Below are positions 24,838 to 36,330 of a stretch of 64,000 nucleotides of DNA, in pieces. The position numbers and the translations under genes are program-made. Origin of the DNA: Trematomus loennbergii (lineage: Eukaryota; Chordata; Actinopteri; Perciformes; Nototheniidae). Every line of letters starts with the position of its first letter. Within the stretch, counting starts at the first letter, position 1. The notes below the pieces were generated by a model. It did not search any database. It saw only the letters and a program-made list of their open reading frames with translations, and was not told the DNA's origin. Location: NCBI GenBank assembly GCA_012861695.1, contig JAAOOA010000026.1, positions 16,838,001 through 16,902,000 on the forward strand. The letters run 5' to 3'.

Positions 24838-27800
24838 ATCTAATAGTCTAGCAGGAAGGGCCCTCAGATTTTGAGATACCCCTACCCGAGGTAGAACAAA
24901 ACACAACAATGATTTTTCTTATCTTTAGGGTCTCCCATTAATGAAATTGATTGTTGTCAAATTTTATTTTGGGGGAAAAAATGTTTTTTTGGTTGTTCTT
25001 TAGAACTACCCCAATCCCTGAAAAAGAGCCAAATTAGACCCGTTATGGGAAAGGTGACCAAAAAGCCCATAACTTGAGAATGAACACTCTTTTCCTCTTC
25101 AGATTTGCTGAGGTACTGTATGAACCAGGTGGCTGTCCTACATCACCAAATAGTCAGACAATTATTTAACTAAAAAAAAAAATAGTGGCTTTTTGGTCAC
25201 CTTTCCCATATTCGGCCTGGTCTAATTTGGCTCTTTTTCATCATCATAATATAGCTAGCTTGTACTTGATTTTACTGGGTTTACCAGAACATTCGATTTG
25301 AGAAGAAGAAAAATGTATTGCGTTAAACTGGTTAGTAGCTGTGCAGCTAGTATATTTCTTTACCCTTATACTTTGGTTTCAAACAGTTTTTTCATTTTTG
25401 TATGCAGTAGTGAAATGAACCATAGATTATATGGCAGCAATGACACGTGCATGACCTTACTTTTACCTTTATTTTAACTTATTTAATCATTGACATCCTG
25501 GTAAAGACAGACAGCTGACTCTTAGTATTCTCAAGGTTAATAAATCAAAGATATACCTGAATGTGTAACTATGCTATAAATAATTACATATACTGTATAT
25601 ATGTACGTTTTTCTGCTTTCGAGACAGAGAGCCGCATGAAATGCTGTTAGTGCTATCATTCAGAATGACTTTGACTGTAGCAATATATTATGTAAGTAGT
25701 TGAAAGTATAATAATTATGTTAGCAAATAATATCCATCTGCATATTACCTCACGGACTAATGGATAGCTGTGTGGAGCCTGACACAGCAGCACAGTGTTT
25801 ACTGCTAAAGCTGCTCAGGTTAACTGAATCATCACATATCAAGTAACGGTGAACTTTTATTTGGAAGACTTTACATTTATTTTTACAAATAGATATATAT
25901 AACCTTATAGTCGAGCAGCAAGTCCTCAAAAAAGGCTTTAGTTTTCGAGATACCCCTAGCCGAGGTAGAACAAATGACAACAATGATTTTTCTTATCTTT
26001 AGGGTTTTTTTTGGTTGTTCTTTAGAACTACCCCAATCCCTGAAAAAGAGCCAAATTAGACCAGGCCGAATATGGGAAAGGTGACCAAAAAGCCACTATT
26101 TTTTTTTTTTTTAAATAATTGTCTGACTATTTGGTGATGTAGGACAGCCACCTGGTTCATACCTCAGCAAATCTGAAGAGGAAAAGAGTGTTCATTCTCA
26201 AGTTATGGGCTTTTTGGTCACCTTTCCCATATTCGGCCTGGTCTAATTTGGCTCTTTTTCAGGGATTGGGGTAGTTCTAAAGAACAACCAAGAAAACATT
26301 TTTTCCCCCAAAGTAAAATTTGACAACAATCAATTTCATTAATGGGAGACCCTAAAGATAAGAAAATCATTGTTGTCATTTGTTCTACCTCGGGTAGGGG
26401 TATCTCAAAAACTAAAGCCTTTTTTGAGGACTTGCTGCTAGACTATAAGGTTATATATCTATTTGTAAAAATATAAAAGATATTGCCATTATTTTCAAGA
26501 TTTTAAATAAATGTAAAGTCTTCCAAATAAAAGTTCACCGTTACTTGATATGTGATGATTCAGTTAACCTGAGCAGCTTTAGCAGTAAACACTGTGCTGC
26601 TGTGTCAGGCTCCACACAGCTATTCATTAGTCCGTGAGGTAATATGCAGATGGATATTATTTGCTAACATAATTATTATACTTTCAACTACTTACATAAT
26701 ATATTGCTACAGTCAAAGTCATTTTATGCGGCTCTCTGTCTCGAAAGCAGAAAAACGTACATATATACAGTATATGTAATTATCTATAGTATAGTTACAC
26801 ATTCAGGTATATCTTTTATTTATTAACCTTGAGAATACTAAGAGTCAGCTGTCTGTCTTTACCAGGATGTCAATGATTAAATAAGTTAAAATAAAGGTAA
26901 AAGTAAGGTCATGCACGTGTCATTGCTGCCATATAATCTATGGTTCATTTCACTACTGCATAAAAAAAAAAAAAACTGTTTGAAACCAAAGTATAAGGGT
27001 AAAGAAATATACTAGCTGCACAGCTACTAACCAGTTTAACGCAATACTTTTTTTTTTTCTCAAATCGAATGTTCTGGTAAACCCAGTAAAATCAAGTACA
27101 AGCTAGCTATATTATGATGATGAAAAAGAGCCAAATTAGACCAGGCCGAATATGGGAAAGGTGACCAAAAAGCCACTATTCTTTTTTTTTAGTTAAATAA
27201 TTGTCTGACTATTTGGTGATGTAGGACAGCCACCTGGTTCATACCTCAGCAAATCTGAAGAGGAAAAGAGTGATCATTCTCAAGTTATGGGCTTTTTGGT
27301 CACCTTTCCCATATTCGGCCTGGTCTAATTTGGCTCTTTTTCAGGGATTGGGGTAGTTAAAAAAACATTTTTTCCCCCAAAATAAATTTGACAACAATCA
27401 ATTTCATTAATGGGAGACCCTAAAGATAAGAAAATCATTGTTGTCATTTGTTCTACCTCGGGTAGGGGTATCTCAAAAACTAAAGCCTTTTTTGAGGACT
27501 TGCTGCTAGACTATAAGGTTATATATCTATTTGTAAAAATATAAAATATATTGCCATTATTTTCAAGATTTTAAATAAATGTAAAGTCTTCCAAATAAAA
27601 GTTCACCGTTACTTGATATGTGATGATTCAGTTAACCTGAGCAGCTTTAGCAGTAAACACTGTGCTGCTGTGTCAGGCTTCACACAGCTATCCATTAGTC
27701 CGTGATGGCTATTATTTGCAGATGGCTATTAGATGCAGATGGCTATTATTTGCTAACATAATTATTATACTTTCAACTACTTACATAATATATTGCTACA

Positions 27801-28235
27801 GTCAAAGTCATTCTGAATGATAGCACTAACAGCATTTCATGCGGCTCTCTGTCTCGAAAGCAGAAAAACGTACATATATACAGTATATGTAATTATCTAT
27901 AGCATAGTTACACATTCAGGTATATCTTTTATTTATTAACCTTGAGAATACTAAGAGTCAGCTGTCTGTCTTTACCAGGATGTCAATGATTAAATAAGTT
28001 AAAATAAAGGTAAAAGTAAGGTCATGCACGTGTCATTGCTGCCATATAATCTATGGTTCATTTCACTACTGCATACAAAAATGAAAAAACTGTTTGAAAC
28101 CAAAGTATAAGGGTGAAGAAATATACTAGCTGCACAGCTACTAACCAGTTTAACGCAATACATTTTTTTTTTCTCAAATCGAATGTTCTGGTAAACCCAG
28201 TAAAATCAAGTACAAGCTAGCTATATTATGATGAT
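24838..28235. repeat. Large foldback (palindromic) and tandem repeat complex, 3.4 kb
   Basis: Sequence 24,840 to about 26,097 is the reverse complement of about 26,208-27,515, giving a near-continuous palindrome of about 2.7 kb with a spacer of roughly 110 bp at 26,098-26,207. The right-hand unit is then repeated in tandem: 26,041-27,120 and 27,121-28,234 start with the same bases and end with the same GCTAGCTATATTATGATGA, period 1,080 bp. Arms differ by small indels. One example is a gap of about 50 bp near 26,005 where the other copies have TCTCCCATTAATGAAATT. No protein frame is present. It may be a foldback-type non-autonomous transposon or an inverted segmental duplication; it could also be an assembly artefact. 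It lies between the 3' ends of slc26a1 and paqr3. Confidence 0.88.
27121..28234. repeat. Third copy of the 1.1-kb foldback unit (direct repeat of 26,041-27,120)
   Basis: Co-linear with 26,041-27,120 over its whole length. A short local duplication near 27,705-27,755 repeats GATGGCTATTA. High identity implies recent duplication. Confidence 0.85.
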
Positions 28236-28577
28236 TTGTAATCATTACTTTGTCAGAAACCATTTGCAAAAATATTCATTATAGCATTATGAGGTGATTT
28301 AGTGATAGTATATCGTTTTCAAACATAACTATCTACCAAAGCCACAGGGGAATCACAGAAGTCATTCTGGATTACAGCATTGCCCTCAGACAGGAATTAA
28401 ATTACAAAACTTTTGTAAGATTTATTTGTTTTTAAGAAATCTGACTTTGGTAAGAGAAAGAAGGATTTGTTTCAGGCTTCAGAACGATACTGTGATATAG
28501 TGATTTAACCTATAACCTGCTGAGTCATCAGGAGTTCCATGTGTTTAACAAGCATGTCATTTTAAAATGCTTACTGA
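28236..28577. other. Non-coding stretch, nothing recognised
   Basis: AT-rich spacer between the foldback complex and a LINE fragment. Confidence 0.5.
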
Positions 28578-28589
28578 AGTGAGTTCACT

Positions 28590-28796
28590 ATGCTCACTGT
28601 CACCAACCACACCAAACTCACACACATCACCAACACCGCTGCCAGTATAATTGGAATCCCAACGCCCAACCTCACAGTGCTTAACAACAGAGCCATCTCA
28701 CGCACCGCAACCACAACAGAAATTATCACACACCCACTCAATCAGTATCTCGCCCCACCGCCATCCGGGCGTAGGTACAGAAAATGTGCTTACTGA
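28590..28796 (+). pseudogene. LINE reverse-transcriptase C-terminus fragment
   Basis: The frame encodes a short segment containing ITNTAASIIGIPTP and ending in a HPLNQYL...PSGRRYR block, the characteristic C-terminal end of ORF2 in CR1/L2-type fish LINEs (HPL..F..LPSGRRYR). Only about 68 residues remain, with no reverse transcriptase core upstream. It is a 5'-truncated, dead copy. The 3' side reaches ATGAATTTCCTAATCTAAG near 28,880-28,900. Confidence 0.65.
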
Positions 28797-28899
28797 AGCG
28801 CCACGTGTCACTATCTGTTGTTGTCTGAGTTTTTTATTTGTTGTTTATATATATTGTGTACATGTACAGTGCTGTGAAAATGAATTTCCTAATCTAAGA

Positions 28900-29707
28900 A
28901 ATATCTATGAGTTGACTTTGGCTGAACAGAAAGCCCTTGTGAAGGACCAGGGTACGCAAAAATCAGGAATGCAGGTTGAAGTGGACAAAAACAAGGATTT
29001 TATTTACCCAATATATGTACAGTTTTAAGATGGGTAACAAAATCAATTAGGATTAAACAAAAAGGTGTATCATTAATGATATACACCGACACAATCTAGC
29101 ATTAATGGATAAACAAAACGTCACAAAAATGGGAGACATCCTTTGTGCTCTTCTGCCCAAGAGCAACTCACATACCCCCCCTTCATCTCCACACTGCAGG
29201 AATGTATAGCACTACTGGCCAGTCCATTGTTGCGTGCAATGGCTTAAATTGAGTGGCCTCTTTAAAACCCCTCAGGGTTTGAGAGGAATGGCGTAGTCCA
29301 ATTAGCTGACACATCTATAAAGGCAGGTGTTTTCCATCAGCTCAGCCTTTTGTCAGGAGCAAGGTGAGCTGCAAGACACTGACTATAGGATTACACACAA
29401 CACAATTAACAATAGATATTTTAAACAAGATTGCGTGCACTCAATCTAGCGAAATAAAGCTGTTTCAAATAAATGTATGTCTGATGTAAAACAAAAAGCA
29501 TAACCTTTAGCATGTGTGTTTGTTTGTGAGGCTTGGAGCCCTCACAGCCCTCTACTGTGAAACACTGAGAAGATTCAGCTTCACAGAATACAATGGATGG
29601 TTAAATTGGTAATATGGTGAACACACGTTGCTCTAGGAGACACACATGTGAGTATAATGTGTGTTAATGTGTGTGGTTTCGACAATAATCTGAACATTTT
29701 AATACAG
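28900..29707. other. Non-coding stretch with possible repeat remnants
   Basis: No coding frame. The segment near 28,930-29,040 (GGGTACGCAAAAATCAGG... TTTTATTTACCC) resembles a dispersed repeat end but has no definable termini. Confidence 0.35.
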
Positions 29708-30059
29708 TTAAAGGTGGGGTAGGTAAGTTTGAGAAACCGGCTCGAGATACACTTTTTGTTATATATATATAATGCTTTGACAAAAAATTCATACAAAAAT
29801 GTAATCTGTGGAAGCCGTGGCGCTGTAAAAAGCATGACCAATCATCTGAGCCACCCGGCTAAAATAACTGGATGGCCTACCTGCCTGTCAGCCTTCCATC
29901 TGTGCACAAACTTATCTCGTGCCCTCATTGGTCATGTGCGCGTTCGTGTGTGTTGGAGGAGGGGCTCTGTAAGGAAGTGGCAGATTTTTTCCTGCTGTGT
30001 ATTTTCAAATTCTAGCGATCTCGAGCTGGTTTCTCCAAAATTACCTACCCCACCTTTAA
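29708..30059. mobile_element. TTAA-flanked MITE, copy 1
   Basis: Termini TTAAAGGTGGGGTAGGTAAG and its inverted counterpart ending TACCTACCCCACCTTTAA, continuing inward as GAAACCGGCTCGAGAT / CTCGAGCTGGTTTC. TTAA at both outer edges suggests a TTAA target duplication. About 350 bp, no coding capacity. The same family occurs at 55,381. Confidence 0.85.
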
Positions 30060-32259
30060 TCTTAACTAAATGGGGAACTTTTGTGTCAATGATGCCCTCT
30101 ACTGTTCAAGACCGTGAACAGCAGAAACAAGCAGGTATTTAATTAAATAAAAAACCAAGGCAAGTACAAAAGTTAATAAAGAAAATGTAAAAAGAAAATG
30201 AACCACATTATTGAAATAAGTTTAAATAAATATATAAACATTAATATGAAATAAACTGTAAAGAAAAAGAACATTTAGATTACATCAAAATAAATAAATA
30301 CTTAATATATGCACAACACATCTGAAATACATTAAAATCCCTGTAATTTGTAATAAAGATTCCAATAAAATATAGGAAACTTGTACAATATATTTGGATT
30401 AAAATAGAAGTTCACTGTTTCTACAATGTGCAATATCCATTCATTAAAGTGAAAGCTTCAAGGTTTTTCTGCAATGATACTCAAATTAGTACAGATTAGG
30501 GTAAATAAAAAAATTAAAATGAATGAAAATAATTCTGAGGTTTAAAAAATAAAAAAGACTCTCCAATGAAGTATTTCCCAGCATTCTTTATTCATTCAAA
30601 ATGTTTAAAAATATAATTTCACATAGGCACTGAAATAAATATTGTACATTTTGAAAGTCAGTGCCAGTGCTTTGCCATACAAATGATGTCTAAGGAAAAC
30701 ACAATCACGGGATAAAACAATCATGAGATCATTCAGAAAAAAGATCATGCAGTTTATGATAACTAGAGGTTTCAAGTTCAGAAAATAAAAACACACACTC
30801 ACAAAAAGGCAAAAATAAAGTCACTTTTTTCAGCACCTGATTTCCAGCTCTGCAGCAGATTCATAATTTATTCCTAACACTAAATTGTATTACATTTAGA
30901 AAACAAAACATACTGGCCTTGTGGTGTAACAGCAAAGATGAAATCGGTCTGAGTTTGATCATTTTTTCTGAGGGTTATTGCCCCGAAACGTATTGTAACA
31001 GTTAGTGGGTATACAGTAGAAACACTCAAAGTTAATAAGGCAAATAAAGTATAAACATGATTGTAAAATGTTAAAAAAAACGAACACTTAACATTAAAAA
31101 TAAATGTGATTAAGGTAACACTTTAACTGGCCTTATTTAAAAAACAACTTTAAATAGACAATGAGGATTTGTCACACCCCCAGCTTTTATGACAGACCTT
31201 ATTATTAATAAACGGTAGCAGGAGTCTGATAACCACTCGGGTGATAACAGCCTGCCTTATCAGCCGCAGTGGAAGTGCTACCGTCACTGGATTGTCAGCA
31301 AAATGTGTGTTTGTCTTTATCGTCCAACGCAAGTGGTTGTTAAAAGGGCATTTCATCAAATCAAAACCATTTTACATAGTTTTACTGGCTCAGGTTGATT
31401 TTTTTTTTTTTAAATAAACACTGTTTGCTTAAATTATTCATTTTAAAATGCAGTGAGCTCCAAAAACTAAACTCCCAATCACCTCTATTAGTAGTATTTT
31501 TGTTGTTATTTAGATGAGCTTCCACTATATAAATACAGCATTTGCCATTGTAACGATTTGTTCAAATCACACCGAAATAAATAAAATAAAAAGTCCACAA
31601 AAAAGAAAAATAACACACAAGGCTAACATAAAGTTCCCAAACACAATATTCTTCCAGAGACAGTTCACAGTGTTCATACGTTGAATCTCCAGTTTTTCAG
31701 GATTTTTGTTCTGCGCTTTCCACCTTTCATCACAAAATGTCATACAATCGTATAGGAGCTGATAGATGTAACAAAATCAGATGATCATTGCTCACACAGG
31801 CTATTATGTTTGATTAAAAAAAATCAATATAGTCGTTTTTTTGAATATTTCTGTACAAAGAAACTAAGCATGAGATAACATGATCATCAATTAAAACACC
31901 AAACCGTAGTATTTTTTCTATTAGGATTCTTATGATTCCTGCTTCATGCATTAATATTATGGTTATGGTGGTTACAAGAATTATAGCTTTACAGTAGCTT
32001 AGTTAATATCTACTGTATGAGACAGTAGATTACACACTGGCCTTTAACAACAGGTCAGTGAAATCTACTAGCTACAGTCAGACCATCAGTTTCACCTCAG
32101 CAGCTTATAGTCAAGAGTTCCTGGTAGTCAGTGGTATACCTTTAGCTATCACATTTTAACCAGCAGCTAAGTGTTAAGAAGTATTTCATGAATTTTAAAA
32201 GATCTAACTGTTTGCTGACAGCAACTGATTGCCTTATGACATTATTTGATCAGTTCCAC
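30060..32259 (-). other. paqr3: Intergenic / presumed paqr3 3' UTR
   Basis: Very AT-rich sequence downstream of the paqr3 stop codon. On the minus strand an AATAAA at 30,592-30,587 could end a 3' UTR of about 1.7 kb; other signals exist. No coding frame is supported. Confidence 0.4.
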
Positions 32260-35200
32260 TTAGCTGCTGCTAGTCCGGGGGCAGGACCGGCTGTGCCTGA
32301 ACTGCATGATGTGAACAGCCGTCTGATGCCACCAGTAAAACATCAACACCACCACACGTGCCACACCTGGTGGCTGGCACCAAGGTAGTTCAGCTGGCCT
32401 GGGAGAGAAAGGGCGAAAGAAATGCTTTGAATAACGCACATATTTATTTTTGTTCATTTTCATACATTATTTACAATCTACGAGAATGAAATATACTTCA
32501 GGAGGAATAGAAGACCTATATATGTTATACATCAGCCTATGTTGGTATCTTATATTCACAGCTCTCTGTCCACTGGGACACTTGAATAGAAGAGTGCCAT
32601 CGTTAGTGTCATTAGTAACACCTGTGCTTTTGCTGCCATGACAGAGAGGGTGTTTCTCAATCGCGAGTAAAGCTGCTTCAGAGCCACTATTTCAAGCATA
32701 CTACGTCATCGAGTGCTGCCGAAGTACTGTTCCAATCTCCAGCATACTTGGAAATCTACCGAGCCCGGCGTACTCCGTTTGGAGAAATATCGAGGTTGCA
32801 CATGAGTAGACTCTGCGGTCTTAAAATCCCCAGAATGCTTTGCGCACGACCAATTTCCAAAATCTGTGGCGGAAAATGTAAGGCGGGCTTCTCATGTGAT
32901 GCACACCTGCACACTTGCTAGCCTGTTCCACTCTTTGTTTTCCAAATGTCAGGAAGTATTCTTGACTCACTTCTGAAGCAAGATGATCGGCAGACATGTG
33001 CTACCAAGCAAGCGTACTCGCGATTGAGAAACACCCAGTGTATAGCAGCTAACCTGCGTTTACTCGTTAAGTGGTAATTAAGTAAATATGTTTCAGCTGT
33101 GGGATTTTCCAAGTCCACTAGAAAGAATTGAACAATAATACTGAATACATGCTGTGTTTTTTTTTATCATTTCTGGTGTAAATTCATTAGTTACCATCAC
33201 AAAAATACATTTCTTATCAGTGTTTTATTTTTTTTACATCTTTATTTAATTCATTGTATTCAGAATCTCTATTACAAGAGAGTCCTGGCCAAGACAGTAG
33301 CATCAACACGTTTCAAATAGTGCAAGTAAGAAAAAACAGCTGTAAAAATAAAACGGCTCTGCTTTCTTATTAACAGAGATATTATAGTCATTTCAGTTAC
33401 AGCATTTTTCATGTTGTGCCTTGACCAAATGTATCACTCGGTTAAGAGACAGAGGAGGAGGACTCACCGGGGAAATAGCGCTCAGGGATCTTGGTGACGT
33501 AGAACAGGAAGGCAGTTCCAGCTATGAGGTACATCACTAGGATGCGAGGCAGGAACAACTGCACATACAACAAAATCCTGAGTAAAACTTGTTTATTATA
33601 AAATGAATACACTAGCTTTGCTTGTTTTCTAATCTTATGGCATTGCCTTACCTGTACAACATCAGTGGATAATCCACCATTGAGCCCGACCCAGTGACAG
33701 GAGGGAACAACACTGATGCCGGCCACGCAGCAGAAGATAGCCATTCGTATCCGTTTCCAGTCGTTGCTGAGGTAACGAGGATGGACCTGAGCGCAGAAGA
33801 CGGCCAGGATCAGCGACAGCACCGTCAGCAGGTACAACTGTCGCCAAAACTGCAAAATAGGAGAGTAACCGATTACATAGAGTCTAATTAGGGTTGCTTT
33901 AAGCACACAAATACATGCAAATGAACTTAGATTCACTAAAAACATAATAGCACATCGACTTAAATTGTACATATACTAAGAATACAAAAATAAACTTTAA
34001 ATGAATACACACACTTGTAAGTACATATTGAAAATAGTTTAAATGAATGAAATGATAAAAATGTACTTACAGCGTTACAGTAGAAAGCGTAGAAGATCCC
34101 AGGCACGTAACAGCCCAAGATGCCGACAGAGATTCCTGCGTAGTCCAACGACAGCCAGCGGCGGCAGGTCTTCTCTGATCGGTGGCATGAGAACAGGTGA
34201 TACCCCACAGAACATAACATGCACACCTGCAGTGAAAAAAAGGAAGGCTGTTGTGTTAAGGACTGACAAAAAGGACATTTAAAGACATAACCTCAGACGG
34301 TGACCATTTTTCAAATGTTTTAGACAAAAAGGTGAATCTTTAAAATGGTTAGCACTTGGCAGAATAATTGATATGAAAAACCTTCAGCCCATGATTAGAT
34401 ATTCTTTTGATACAAATAAATATTTGGTTTATTTAATATAAGTCAAAAAAATCCTTCTGGGACTCTTTTACATTAATCCACCTCAAGAAATAAGGACTTC
34501 GACAAAACAATCAAATACTCACAGCTTGCTCTCGAATAGACAAATAAAGAGGTTTAAAAAGGGGGAGGCAGGACACATATTATACTAACGGTACATGGGA
34601 ATTACCAACTTGTGCAACATGAACATGTTTCTAAACACGTTAACAACTGTGAAACACCTACAACATAAACCACAGACACAGAAACACAGTCTCTACATTG
34701 AACAATGGACCGCCAAACTACATTGCCATTCCTATTGTTCTTATAGTGCCTGCTGTTAATATGGTAACAGCTAACCCTACAGTTTACAGACCTGGGTGGG
34801 TTGAGGTCAACTGATTGCACCTGTGGCAGGAAACGTGAACCTACATGAATAAGTTATACATACTTCATTTAAATACAGTACAACAACTCTAAAGTAAGAC
34901 CTGAAAACAGCTTTAAAAATCAAAAGGTTGATAATGTATGTTAAAGTAGCTACATTACATGCACACCTTCTTTTTAGGTTAGCATAGATGCTGAAAGAAC
35001 TAAGGGAAGATTATTTTTAAAAAGCTGGAACACACTGTATGACTGTAAAGAACACAACATCTTCGCATTCAATTCATGTCTCAATTAAAAAATACATTAA
35101 ACCACAATATTGGATATTCTCAAGAATATTCCAGCTTTTGTCACTCTGTCAGCCATTTTTTTTACCTGGAAGCAGAAGAGTCCAATAGCGTAGATGACGT

Positions 35201-36330
35201 AGTCCTCTCTGTTCACTCCGGAGGCTGGCAGTACTGAGGTGAGGTCGTTGAACGCCAGGTAGAAAAAAAGCAAGAAACCCAGAAGATGGCTCCAAATATT
35301 CACAGTCTCATTGGACAGCATAAAAATACTGCAGAGAAAATGGAGAAACAAAGATACACGTGTAAACAAGGCATGCACCACTGAGTTCCCAAACCTTTAG
35401 AAACGTCCAACATGGCTCCTACCTCCTCAGGCAGAGTTTGGAGGGCAGGTGGGCCCTGTAGCCGTCTGTGATGAAGGGTTTTCTCTGAGGAAGAGGGGGA
35501 TCTGTTCGTAGGTGTACAGCCTTATCCTCTGGGTTATCAGCACCGGCCAGTGCTGGTAGCTGCCCAGCTCGATGAAGTTGGCAGTCTTCAGCAGCTTCTG
35601 GGGCATCTTCAGCAGCATCCTTACTGTCCTCAGCAGCTCCTCAGGTACAAGCCGGGGAGGTGAAGGCTGAGTCTGGGGAGAGGAATGGAGAAAACACCGG
35701 TTAGTAATTAGCAGTAGCACTAGCAATAACTGGTTTTCAAATGACTGAATAAAGATGTATGGGCAGAAAACGGGTTAACAGCTAGGCCTACTGTTTGTGT
35801 AATAACTCCCAGTGTTTATTAAGAGCATTTACAATTATTATTAGCTACATATGACTGTTAAGCAAGCTAAAGCTAACGTTGGTTAATATGTAAACTGACA
35901 CCTTCATCTTCTGAAAGCATGTCTTCGTAACCACCTTGTACTAAACCCTCAGCATGTCGACTGTTCAACACAGACATTATTTAATGTTTCACTTCGACGT
36001 AAAGCTTTTTAAAACCGGCAACAATAACATATTTAAACTGTGTGTGATACCGTTTTGTTATTGTAAAAGCCATGATGCTAGCAGGCTACGTTTCGGGCTT
36101 GCTAACGTCAATGCTAACCTTGACAGCCTTATTTTAGCCAGCCAAACTGGTTGAAATAGGGTCACAACGCTCACCATAAACCGGTGTCCGACCGTCGATA
36201 TCCTTTTTCAGGAAACTCAGCCATATCTGGACTATTAATATAGCATTGCTTTAAAAAATAATTGCATTTTAGCCATCCTTAGCTACATAACACCAGCACA
36301 CATTTCCTCTTCTGTTTGATAGTAAACGAC
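32260..36330 (-). CDS. paqr3: Progestin and adipoQ receptor family member 3 (Golgi PAQR)
   Basis: Seven-helix Golgi protein that in mammals tethers RAF1 to the Golgi and damps ERK signalling (also called RKTG). Coding exons on the minus strand: 35,606-35,423 (in exon 35,672-35,423); 35,328-35,166; 34,226-34,071; 33,849-33,652; 33,558-33,468; 32,398-32,260. A 5' UTR exon probably ends at 36,175. Allowing for two one-base losses, the product is about 310 residues (human 311). Diagnostic blocks are MPQKLLKTANFIELGSY, LSNETVNIWSHLLGF, CSVGYHLFSCHRSEKTCRR, LDYAGIS.GILGCY, HPRYLSNDWKR, PERYFPG and YWWHQTAV. The His/Ser/Asp PAQR signature residues are present. MPQ matches the human start; an in-frame ATG also lies at the end of the 5' exon. 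Confidence 0.93.
32355..32358 (-). other. paqr3: Apparent one-base loss in paqr3 exon 7
   Basis: From the acceptor the frame reads GQLNYLGASHQVWHV and then meets TGA. The conserved end, LMFYWWHQTAVHIMQFRHS, continues one frame over. A single extra G in CACGTGTGG gives the seven residues expected between WH and YWWHQ. Confidence 0.82.
32648..33036. mobile_element. TIR element in paqr3 last intron (about 390 bp)
   Basis: The perfect inverted repeats GGGTGTTTCTCAATCGCGAG and its complement bound 32,648-33,036. No clean target duplication was found, so the superfamily is open. No coding capacity. It sits between paqr3 exons 33,468 and 32,398. Confidence 0.75.
35474..35480 (-). other. paqr3: Apparent one-base loss in paqr3 first coding exon
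   Basis: The frame reads correctly to YEQIPLFLRENP. It then diverges, while the expected FITDGYRAHLPSKLCLR is encoded one frame over up to the donor at 35,423. One extra C in the AACCC run restores family agreement and also the phase 2 needed to join the next exon (AG|T, Ser). Confidence 0.88.
36175..36330 (-). promoter_or_regulatory. paqr3: Inferred paqr3 5' UTR exon and promoter
   Basis: On the minus strand TTTATG|GTGAGC makes a good donor at 36,175, pairing in orientation with the acceptor at 35,672. Upstream sequence (36,180-36,370) is relatively CpG-containing for this window. No TATA box is evident. The 5' limit is a guess. Confidence 0.45.

Noticed and set aside
24838..28235. CRISPR-like or satellite array
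   Set aside because: Repeats are kilobase-long, inverted and few, with no regular short repeat-spacer pattern, and the genome is a vertebrate's.
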